Source: Sordariomycetes sp. S80-01Y (lineage: Eukaryota; Ascomycota; Sordariomycetes). From it: a stretch of 64,000 nt of DNA. Made by a program: the position numbers and the translations under genes. Every line of letters begins with the position of its first letter. The first letter of the stretch is position 1. The stretch is taken from assembly GCA_037042185.1 (NCBI GenBank), contig JAXQJY010000031.1, positions 2,108,001 through 2,172,000 on the forward strand. The letters run 5' to 3'. This document shows positions 1 through 8,957 of the stretch, one piece after another. The notes below the pieces were generated by a model. It saw nothing but the letters and a program-made list of their open reading frames with translations. It was not told the DNA's origin and ran no database searches.

Positions 1-983
1 ATGACAACCGATTGGTATTTACTCTCATCCTCCTCGGGACCTTCCACTCCCTTGTCTGCACCGAACCAGCGCGCGAGCTCCCCGAAGAAGCGGTCCCAGC
101 TGAGGCCGCCACCGTCGTGCGCGTTGAATGCTTGGTTTTTGCACTTCTCCTCGAGAACAGCCCACTCGCCCATGTACCCGGTGAGTCTAGCGGTCGCGTG
201 CACCGCCTCAAACTGCCAGGACTCGAAGTCGCCGCCAAACTTCAGCGGCTCCCCTCTAGAGGCTTGGATGGCTGCGTAGGCAGCAAAGGGCATGAATGTG
301 TTGAGGGGTGACTTGGCCGTCGACCCGATAACAGCTGCCGGGCGGACAACGTTCCAACCAACGCCAGGATGGTCCTCGCAGAACTTGTGCAATCTATCTT
401 CCTGCCCGTAGTAGAAATTCTTGGATATGTGCCTCGGCTGGGGATCAGATTCAACCAGAGGTGTCCGAACACGACCAATGTGCATGCCGTAGTTCTTCCC
501 GCCCGTTTGAAGCAAGATGCGGCGCGGAATGATGTTAGCAAGCTCCAACGCCGATAGGAAGCGATCGAAAAGGGGCACGTTGGCTTCCCAAAGCGCATCC
601 GCCATGGCGGCCGACATCCCGCTCTCCTTGCTCGAAGGCTCCAGGTAGGCGAAGTAGAAGACATAGTCGGCCTGCACGCCTGCATTCCTCAACACCTCAG
701 CCTGCTCCTCCGGAGACGTCCCAAGGTCGGTGGAGACATGCTTGATGCGCGATCTCAACTTGGGGGCAATGAGGCCGAGCTGTTCATCGGCGAGAGGGCT
801 GCGGGACACAGTGTAGATGGTTGACCACCGATGGGGAGAGTCGAGCAGCGCACGCAAGGTATGGAAGCCCGAGATGCCATTGGCACCGCAGATAATGGCC
901 TTTAGACCTGTGATGGACGGGTCAAAAGTGGGGAGGTTTCGGTAGATGCCGCTTTGGCGAAGGGGGTAGTTTTCAGAGCTCAT
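1..983 (-). CDS. PRISE-type short-chain dehydrogenase/reductase, partial at window edge
   Basis: The gene starts at ATG 983 on the minus strand and runs off the window with no stop, so the last residues are missing; about 327 residues are visible. The N-terminus has a Rossmann nucleotide-binding motif of the form G-A-N-G-I-S-G at about residues 33-39, as in the PRISE (progesterone 5-beta-reductase/iridoid synthase) group of extended SDRs. The family signature NFYYGQEDRL supplies the active-site Tyr, and GWNVVRPAAVIG follows it. Family members reduce enones or ketones with NADPH and often sit near secondary-metabolism genes, but no biosynthetic cluster is visible here. The substrate is unknown. 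The reading frame is open throughout and I see no intron in the visible part. Confidence 0.8.
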   Translation of the reverse strand, partial: MSSENYPLRQSGIYRNLPTFDPSITGLKAIICGANGISGFHTLRALLDSPHRWSTIYTVSRSPLADEQLGLIAPKLRSRIKHVSTDLGTSPEEQAEVLRNAGVQADYVFYFAYLEPSSKESGMSAAMADALWEANVPLFDRFLSALELANIIPRRILLQTGGKNYGMHIGRVRTPLVESDPQPRHISKNFYYGQEDRLHKFCEDHPGVGWNVVRPAAVIGSTAKSPLNTFMPFAAYAAIQASRGEPLKFGGDFESWQFEAVHATARLTGYMGEWAVLEEKCKNQAFNAHDGGGLSWDRFFGELARWFGADKGVEGPEEDESKYQSVV

Positions 984-1591
984 GGTATCGGGGGACAGTG
1001 CAACTTGGAGAATCAGGCGAGGATGCTTTCGAAGGTGAAGAGACTCAGCATCAGCGACATGTCATATTTATGTCCCAGAGGCCGCTACATCTTGACTCTC
1101 AATGAAGATATCCATGTGGTGTGATGGTTGTGTAGAGCCTCGATGGCCGGCCAAAATACGTGAGGTCATCGGCGCAGGAATGCACCCACTTAGCACTTCA
1201 CGCTGCCTCGTGAAGTCCAGGCACTTTCACCGCTTGAAGTCTGTACCCGCCGTGCATAAGATGAATCGGACCGGATTCGCTACAGGTCTGCATCAAAACT
1301 CTGCCCAGAACTTTGCGTGCCGTCTCAGTTCTCACAATTCCGTATCCTCGTTTGCAGAGCCTATTGCTACAGAAACAAGCTTCTTTTAGCGCCGCGATCT
1401 AAGCTGGAAATACGTGACGTCGATACTTTGTCCAGCGATCTTTTTTGCACTGCCATTTGTAAGTCTGGTTACCGATTCTATAGTCCACCGCTGTCGTTGT
1501 TTTGCCCCCTTTTTCTTTGTTACATGCATCTTCACAGAACGAAGTTCGACGTCGGATGCGGTCTTTCAACGCCGTGAGGATACCCTTAAAC
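984..1591. other. Intergenic region between divergent genes
   Basis: About 600 bp separate the reductase start (983, minus) from the preferred glycosylase start (1592, plus), so this should hold both promoters. An in-frame ATG at 1502 could extend the glycosylase by 30 residues. No other feature was recognised. Confidence 0.5.
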
Positions 1592-2587
1592 ATGGCGAGA
1601 ACACGCCAGACTCAACAGCAAAGGAACACGCCGGTTTCATCAAGACCGGCAGCGTCCGATTCCGACTCGCGTATGCAGAGCAGAGTCTCCAAGAGTCAAG
1701 TCGCTTCAAGCCAAAAACGCGACAGCAAGAAAGATGAAACGCACCGTGAACGCTCCAAGAAGGACACCGCATTAGCCAACAAGAAGTTGGCGAGTTGGAC
1801 AGCGCACTCGACATCGTCGCCTTTTCCCGATTTCAGGGCGCCCACGGAGGATCAATGTCGCCAGGCGCACAAGGCCCTCTTTGCCCTTCACGATGATGAA
1901 GTTAAGGCCAATTTCGCCAGGGACGCAACCCAGCTCCAGAACGAAGGACAGTATGACCAGCCTATGGACGCTCTGGTCGTGGCAGCGCTGAGTCAAGCAA
2001 CGAGCTGGAGCAACGCGAAACGAGCCATGTCGCAGATGAGCAAAGTGTACGGCTCAACATTCGCGTACCAGGCCATCGTGGACGGCGGCGTAGACAAACT
2101 GCGCGACGCTCTTCGTCCAGGCGGGATGCAGAACCGCAAGTCCAAGATCCTCGACGATCTTCTCCACGACGTCCGCGAGCGCCACGGCAGCTGGGATCTA
2201 CGATTCCTGTTCGACTGGACTGACGACGACATTGCGAAGGAGGTCATGTCGTACCGCGGGCTGGGGCCTAAATGCCTGCACTGCTTCATGAGCATCTGCA
2301 TGAAACGGGATAAGTTTGCCGTCGATACGCATATTTATCGCATCTCCGGGCTCTGGGGATGGAGGCCCGCAGACGCCGACATGAGCGACACCCAAGCTCA
2401 CCTTGACGCTCGAGTGCCCGATGATATCAAATTTGCCTTGCACTACGAGCTTATCGTGCATGGGCAGAGGTGTCCTAAATGTCGGGCGAAGGGGGGTGCT
2501 GGACTTTCGAGTGGACCGGCCAAGTGCCTGCTGACCGTAGAAGGGGAAGAGTCCGAGCGATTAGAAGACCCCGAGGAGTCTGGGTAG
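1592..2587 (+). CDS. HhH-GPD family DNA glycosylase (endonuclease III-like)
   Basis: The 331-residue protein begins at MARTRQ; an in-frame upstream ATG at 1502 would add 30 residues with no family character. The first 80 or so residues are basic, Ser/Lys-rich and probably disordered. The fold follows: a helical region, then the helix-hairpin-helix and catalytic segment YRGLGPKC with the Lys at about residue 226, then AVDTHIYRI with the catalytic Asp at about 245. This is the Lys/Asp layout of bifunctional base-excision glycosylases such as Nth. The C-terminus keeps Cys-rich spacing (HGQRCPKC, later AKC) but not the complete four-Cys pattern of a 4Fe-4S loop. Probable nuclear base-excision repair role; the damaged-base specificity cannot be read from sequence. 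Confidence 0.82.
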   Translation: MARTRQTQQQRNTPVSSRPAASDSDSRMQSRVSKSQVASSQKRDSKKDETHRERSKKDTALANKKLASWTAHSTSSPFPDFRAPTEDQCRQAHKALFALHDDEVKANFARDATQLQNEGQYDQPMDALVVAALSQATSWSNAKRAMSQMSKVYGSTFAYQAIVDGGVDKLRDALRPGGMQNRKSKILDDLLHDVRERHGSWDLRFLFDWTDDDIAKEVMSYRGLGPKCLHCFMSICMKRDKFAVDTHIYRISGLWGWRPADADMSDTQAHLDARVPDDIKFALHYELIVHGQRCPKCRAKGGAGLSSGPAKCLLTVEGEESERLEDPEESG

Positions 2588-3264
2588 GGAAACCCATAGA
2601 GCAGTAATCTTCTATACAAACTCATCAATGACTTCCTTGTCCCTACGGGTAGTGCTGTGTTTCAATAGGCGGGCTCTGAAAGCCTTGTTTCGCAGAAGGA
2701 TTCAACAGCGTGCATACGTCGGAAGACCCCGTCACTTGTTGCCGCCACGAATCGATGTTATCATCAAGCTCTCTTCACGAACAGGCTCAAGGATTAGCAA
2801 AGCTAAGAGCAGCCAGGCAATTTCTGTGGTCAAAGACGCTGAACAAGGAGAGGTCGGTGCCTTCCATGCAAGATAGTCTACTTGAGTAGGGTTGCAGTCG
2901 CCAACCAGGCACATGTAATCTTCGTAGACTGTCATATCGTGATTCATATGCTTGGCTATTGATGTTGACCGAACACTCAGTAACCTCAGAGTGATATCGA
3001 TGGGGATACACCAAATGCAAAGTATCGACTATGACGGAAGAAGGTGGGTCTGCCTATCCACTACCACAGAGTCGTTGGCTGTGGATGCTCAAGGTTGATC
3101 ACTTCCGTTCTCCACCTAAGTAGATATAGTACCTACAGTAAATAAGACCGAAGGGGGACACCAAAATACTCGTCTGGGAGAGGGAGCGACTGCGGGGTGA
3201 CCCGCAGGTTGGCCTACACACCTTTGGACGCCGACGACGTACAGAACAACAGACTTATACTTAT
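2588..3264. other. Intergenic region, convergent gene ends
   Basis: This stretch lies between the 3' ends of the glycosylase and the HeLo gene. Only short, poorly coding frames occur; no conserved feature was recognised. Confidence 0.5.
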
Positions 3265-4077
3265 TCAACCCTCGTCTCCCCGCCACTGATGGGTAATAGT
3301 ATTGTTCGACCCGAAAGTGACGCCCCTTATCTCCTTATTATTCACTCCCACCATAATCCCATGGTTCGTCGTTGCTGACACCGAGATGCTGTCGGAGGTA
3401 CGGTCTCCGAAAGCCTGCGTCGCCGCTGCATGCAAATAAGGATCACATTTTCCAACAACCTCCAAGAGCGTTTTAAGGTGCTCAGACATGTCTTTGCATT
3501 CCTCCTGGGTAAGTTCTTCGAGGTTGCTCTGCGGCTCGACGAGCGTTTCAAGCTGATCAATGAGCCCCGAGATCTCCGCGATGAGGGCTTCGCATCGCTC
3601 CTTTTTGTACATTGCCCACTTTAACCCCGAGACGTGAGTCGCCGCCTTGTGATATCTCCCCTCTACCAGATGTTGAATTCTCAAGTGGAGGCGCCGGAAT
3701 CGCGGGGGCTTGAGTTCTTCCTCGCCGAAAAGCGAGCTCTCGTCGACGTCTACGTCCTTTGGCTTCATCTTGTCAGACTCTCTCTTGGCGTTGTTCAGTA
3801 CGGTCTCAATGCTCGAGAGGAGGTCTTCGGCGGTTTCCAGGTTTGATGCTGAGATTCTTGCTTGAATGCCTTCCGGAGACGAGTTGCTAGTGCCTTTTCC
3901 ATCGTCCTCTGGGCAGAGCCCCGCGGCTTTGCCCCATCGAGAGAGCCGGAGCTGGACTACGTCGAGTTTGAGCCGGTACAGCTTGAAGTCATCTTGGAAA
4001 CCTCGAGCAATTTGAATGGACGCAAATGCTTGGATGATGGTCGGAAGCAGGGAGTTAATGCTGGAGACGACATCCAT
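3265..4077 (-). CDS. HeLo-domain cell-death effector with C-terminal RHIM/PP-like amyloid motif
   Basis: A single-exon protein of 270 residues. The N-terminus (DVVSSINSLLPTIIQAF) is hydrophobic and is followed by ARGFQDDFKLYRLKLDVVQ and RLSRWGKA, the hallmark of the HeLo (prion-inhibition and propagation) domain of Podospora HET-S. The helical domain extends to about residue 225. The tail, residues 240-265 (bases 3283-3360), holds two copies of a [IV]-x-[VF]-G-x-N-N pattern: IMVGVNN and VTFGSNN, then TITHQW. This resembles RHIM and fungal PP/HET-s amyloid cores. In known systems NLR-borne amyloid templates the effector tail, and the HeLo domain then inserts its N-terminal helix into the plasma membrane and kills the cell. 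The neighbouring divergent NLR carries a related motif. The domain call is strong; the amyloid function is inferred. Confidence 0.85.
   Translation of the reverse strand: MDVVSSINSLLPTIIQAFASIQIARGFQDDFKLYRLKLDVVQLRLSRWGKAAGLCPEDDGKGTSNSSPEGIQARISASNLETAEDLLSSIETVLNNAKRESDKMKPKDVDVDESSLFGEEELKPPRFRRLHLRIQHLVEGRYHKAATHVSGLKWAMYKKERCEALIAEISGLIDQLETLVEPQSNLEELTQEECKDMSEHLKTLLEVVGKCDPYLHAAATQAFGDRTSDSISVSATTNHGIMVGVNNKEIRGVTFGSNNTITHQWRGDEG
3283..3360 (-). other. Predicted amyloid signalling motif of the HeLo effector
   Basis: Codons 240-265 encode two G-x-N-N cores 12 residues apart, ending in an aromatic residue. Placement at the extreme C-terminus after a HeLo domain matches the HET-S and HELLP prion-forming regions. 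Predicted from pattern only. Confidence 0.65.
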
Positions 4078-4615
4078 GGTTTTCCAAAGACGCTCGAATG
4101 GAGGCCGTGCCTTATGTTGGAAACCGCCGTCCCTTTCCTAGATATAGTGCGTTCGGTTGGTGAGAATCAAAGGCTGGAAGAAAGCAGACACCGTGAACAA
4201 GCGGGGTAGCGGTCAGAACAAGGATCCTTGGATCTGCCTTGCCTCTGTGCCAAGGCGAGAAGGATGAGAAAAAGACGAGCTGAATACCTCCCACCGCCAA
4301 TAAGAAGTTCTGCCAGAGCGGAACGGGGTCAGTTGGCTGCCTCGTCTTACCCAAGACCGTCTCCTTGGACCATGTTGCGCCAGTGGCACAGCCGCACTGC
4401 GGGGCCTTCGTTAAGACAGGACAGGGAAGCGTGGCCAACATGTACCTACATCCGGTACCCCCACCCAAGCCACCCTGTGCGAGCACAATGTGTCCGTGCT
4501 GGGGAATTTAGAGAGCAGGATGCCATGAGCGATGCTTGATTGTATTATCCCCCGCTTGCTTCCGGACCCTACCAGATCTGCAAAACACTGCAAGATGTAG
4601 TTGCTATTCAACAAC
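4078..4615. promoter_or_regulatory. Divergent promoter of the HeLo effector and NACHT-WD40 genes
   Basis: The 538-bp gap lies between two head-to-head start codons (4077 minus, 4616 plus), allowing shared control. Short open frames within it look non-coding. I could not assign a specific factor site. Confidence 0.5.
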
Positions 4616-7600
4616 ATGGGCAGCCCGCACGCTTCCTTCGAGTCATCTGCAAGAACTTCGGCCCAAACAAACAACGGGAACCTAACTGGGCAGCATAATG
4701 GGGACGTGGTGAATCCAGGTAGGTCAACATCCAGTGGTTCTAGGTCGAGGCAGCAGCAGCAGTAGTGACGGATGTTCTCAGTCTTCAACAACACCACCAA
4801 CCATTATTACAGCACAACCGGACCGGATGATGGCTCTTCCTACCTTCGAGCCCTCCAAGTTGACCCCGAGGATCTCAGGACAAAAGCAATCGGGTCCGTC
4901 AGTGACAGGCCCATCGACACATGCTGGGACTGGATCCTTGCCCATCCAACCTTTAAGAACTCCTTAAACAAACATGCTACCCGGATACTTTGGATAAATG
5001 GCGGTCCTGGAAAAGGGAAAACCGTCATGGCTCTCGGGTTGGTTGGCAAACTTTGCAAAATCGCACCAAACACCTTGGTCGTCCACTTCTTCTGCCAAAA
5101 CATGGACGATGGAGCCAACACAGCCGTATCGATTCTGAGAGGACTCATCTTCGGTCTGGCACACAAACAGCGGGCGCTCATCCAGTCACTGCGCGACAAA
5201 TACAAAGCGCCAGAAGACGTCAAGGGAGCTCCGTTGGGGGAGCTTTGGAGTATTTTAAGGGGAATGCTCGCTAAGGTCAAGAGGCTTGAAACCGTATATT
5301 TTGTGGTAGACGCACTCGATGAGTGTCGGGGGGACGGGGATGTTCTGGAGTTTCTCAATTTGGTCAGAAAGGAGCAGTTCGCCCTTCCCGGCGGCAACGT
5401 CAAGTGGATTTTCACCAGCCGCTTTTCGCCCGAATTTGAAATGCTCCTGGGGCCGGGGAAAGACAGACAGGCTATCAGCCTAGATAAGGAAGAAAAGGTG
5501 CGCGATTGCGTGGGTGTTTTCATCGATCAGGTCATTGATGATCAGACCACATGGAACAAATCTACCAAAGCCGAAGTGCGCGAATTTTTCCGACAAAGCG
5601 CCGAGAACACATATATTTTCGTCAGTGTCATCTGGAAGGACCTTCGGTGTGCTCCAGAATGGGAAATCCCAACAAAGCTGCTGGAGTTAGAGAGGTTCGG
5701 CCACAGCCCCGGACTGGATCACGTCTATCAGTTGATGATGAGCCGACTCGTGACTTACGATCATAAGGATGGCAATAGCCTGCGTAAGGAGATGCTCCGT
5801 GCCGTGCTCCTCGCGAAACAGCCGCTTGGGTTGCAGGAGCTAGCAATGGTCGTCGACTTGCCGAGTCGCTTCCGGAAGCACGACGACACCGATGGAGCGG
5901 CCGTGTGTCAGCAGATTACTGAACTCATCCACCAGTGTGGCCATTTTCTAGACCTTCGAAGGTCCAAAGTCTACCTTTTCCACAAGTCCGCCAAGGACTA
6001 CCTGATGACGAGAGCAACCGGTACACCAGGGTCCCTGTTTTCGTCGGCGTCTACTTCATTAGACCATACCCAGATTGCTCAGTGTTGTCTAACTTCACTG
6101 CGGGCAAACTTGAAGACTCCCGACTTCCACAACATTGACTCTGTCGTTAATAGACGACTATCGAACAACAACATCCAAAAGCTCCGGGACACGGCGTATC
6201 CGTACTGCTACTGGATCTCGCATGCCATCGAAGCAGGCGATCCGTTCTTGGGAAATGCAATGGTCGAAGATTTCTTCCAAGCGCTTTTTCTCCCATGGAT
6301 AGAAGTGCTAGCGTACTTGAACGAAGTACCGCTCTGCATACACATGATCCGAGACCTGTTGAGTACGTTGGCAAAGCTCGGTGCATCGCAGGGTACGTCC
6401 AGGGCAGGCGGAAAGGCCGAGGACTCCTCATTACGAACTCTGGTGGACGATTCATTTCGATTCATTTTGCGATACCAGGCCATCATCGAGCATGACCCGG
6501 CTCAGGTATACTTTCTGGCCATGTTTTTCGCGCCGAAGAGATCGCAAACTCGCCAAAACTTCCAGAACCGGATCCTTTCGTGTGTAAGAGTAGCGTCAGA
6601 CCCCCCCGAGGACTGGGGTCCTTACTTGATGTCAATCGACGAAGCCACCTACGATTGGGGACCAACGCGCAACCGCGTCCAGAAGCCGGAACGTGTTGTG
6701 GGCTTCTCACACGATGAAAGAACTCTCTTCGCGACGTCTAAAGAGCGAGGCAGGAATATTCTGCAGTGGCATGTCGAGGACGGGAGGTTCGCCAGCGCCT
6801 TAGAGTTGCACGAGGACGAGATTGCCATTTCAAACAACGGCCTAGTAGTAGCATCGGTCTCTTCCGCTGGCAAGGTTAGCGTGAGGGACGTGAAGAGCAG
6901 CCACCTACGATGCCACATCAATATCCCATCCAACGTTGTTACCGCATCATTTTCTCCGGATGGGAAGACCCTCGCAATGGCATTCACCGAAAATTACTTC
7001 GCACAGGTGTTATCCAAAGCCGACAACCTCATCAGGCTGTGGGACGCCAACAGCGGGGATCTCCTCACAGAAACCAAGTTGACTAGAGAGTCTGGCGTCA
7101 CTGCTCTGGCGTTGTCTCCGGATGGTCGAACGCTAGCCATAGGACTTGGGAAGTCCGGTCTGGCTCTTTGTCACATCGAGACCAATTCTGTCCGCGACCT
7201 GCGCCTCCAGGCTGAAGAGACGGTATATAATGTCGGATTCTCACCGCGCGGAAGTCTGCTTGCTGCGGTCAGCACCTCTGCTGTTTCCTTGTGGAGTAAA
7301 GAGACAGGCTGGGAAGCGAGCGCAAGGCTGACGAACACGTCTGACTCGAAAGGGGCCGTCGCTGTTTCGCCTGACGAAAAGAGAATAGCAGTGGCTTTTG
7401 GGAACTCTCTTGGACTCTGGCGTCTAAATGTATACGACCCCGATCTGTCCCCAATCCCCGTACCAATCCACTAATAAGCTATCCCAGGAACTTCTCGATA
7501 GGTCCGCTTGCAAGGACAGGATAGATTTGGTAGGACAACACCATATTCCGGGAGCCCAGCCTACGTCATACGTCGAATCGCTCAAGTTCTCACAATCTGG

Positions 7601-8957
7601 AGAACTCCTCGCTGGCGCGTGTTCCAACGGTCTGATTAATGTGTGGGATGGGCGCGTGGGGTCTTGGTCCCTAACACACCAGCATACGCAAGGCCCAAAT
7701 CAGGAAAGCTGTCTAGTGTTTTCCCCGAACGGTAGATTATGTGGCACCAGCGTTTCAGATCGACTCGAGCTTTGGGACGTGGAAACTGGGTCTCTCGAGC
7801 TGAGCCTTACAGGCGAGCCTTCCTTTATGGGATTATGCGACCCAAGATCTCCCTGGGGCTTTTCATCGGACAACACGTTTGCAATCTGCGTCCTGAATGC
7901 GACGCTGTTTCTGGTGACGACCGCGGACTTCTCCTATGTCGAGGCTGGCGGCATTGGAGGCGTGAGGACATTCGCTTTCAGTCATGAAAATACTCTCCTC
8001 GCATTGGCAACTACTGGGGGTAAGGTGTATCTCCTCGATACGAGATCCGGCTCTCTACGACACCGTCTTTCGGCTAGAACCGCAGTTTCCGCATTGGCCT
8101 TTTCCCGCACAGGGCGCCTCATTGCGGGAGGGCAAAACCGCAGCTTGTTCGTATGGGACGAGCCTTACGCCAGCTCCCCCGTCCCTTTGTGGGACGGGTC
8201 GTCCGGCAACTCCTACCCGTTCAGAGTTCCATCACCTTTCGACTCTCTACGCTACTTGTTCACTGACCCCACGTACATGGAGGTCACCCAGGTCGTCTTT
8301 TCAGATGACGAAAAATCAGTCGCGGTCGCCTGGGCGAAGTCCACCTTGGGTGTTGCAGCCCACAGCGTATCCAACTATTGGACGCATGGTGTCACGCTGG
8401 GTTCGGTCGAGCGTTCTGGTTCATGGGTACAGTTGGGTTCCGATTTCGCTGTTGGGGAAAGCCGAAGAGGGATCGGAGCGCTCGACCTTACTGACCATGA
8501 TTATTCTACACAACACTGGGCGCCGACAGCCCTCACCATCTCAGATGAAAATCACGTCGCCGTGGCTTGGGGGAACGCCGTCAAAATCAAAACACAAAAA
8601 GGCAACGTATCACTCGTGAAAAGATGGGCCTACCAAAGGGGGGATGTCAGGTCCTTGACTTTCGGGTCCGGAAATAAGTCGATCATTGTGGACGGAATAG
8701 AGGTTTCTCTAGATGATGCCGATGAATTCGAAAAGAGTCGCAATATTAGTTGCGACCTTGGAGTGGAACGCCGGAGTGGTGCGATACGGGGACGGTTATA
8801 TACCTGGGTTACCTGGAAAGGTGACCCGATCGTGTGTGTGCCCGATGATATTTCCTGGAAGAAGACCGAGTCCCGGGGCAAGTGTCTCGCGGTAAGCCAT
8901 AGAACGGGCAATATTTCTTTCTTTACGATTAAAGAGTCGCCTTTGAACGACGGATAG
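4616..8957 (+). CDS. NACHT-WD40 NLR (STAND) receptor with N-terminal amyloid-like motif
   Basis: Three exons, 4616-4718, 4782-7429 and 7488-8957, give 1406 residues. Intron 1 (63 bp, GTAGGT...CAG) and intron 2 (58 bp, GTATAC...CTAAT...CAG) both keep frame. Without intron 2 the frame would stop at 7474 and the rest would look like a separate gene. Residues 21-44 carry a motif (GNLTGQHN, then VFNNTTNHYY) related to the tail of the divergent HeLo protein. The NACHT domain has Walker A GGPGKGKT at 108-115, Walker B VVDALDE at about 209-215 and the sensor-like IFTSRF. From about residue 655 to the end are WD40-like blades (FSPDGKTLA, IRLWDANSG, NVWDGRVG), quite divergent from one another. Expected role: cytosolic sensor whose NACHT oligomerisation exposes the N-terminal motif to template the effector. 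Confidence 0.85.
4719..4781 (+). other. Intron splitting the NLR N-terminal motif
   Basis: The donor GTAGGT, a TGAC branch-like site at 4766 and the acceptor CAG leave phase 1. Joining exon 1 (34 codons plus one base) to 4782 restores a continuous frame and creates the motif that matches the HeLo effector. An ATG at 4772 inside the intron gives a false start that would omit the motif. Confidence 0.7.

Noticed and set aside
7428-8957. Separate WD40 gene starting at 7428
   Set aside because: A 58-bp intron (7430-7487) with good donor, CTAAT branch and CAG acceptor joins it in frame to the upstream NACHT exon; no promoter space exists.
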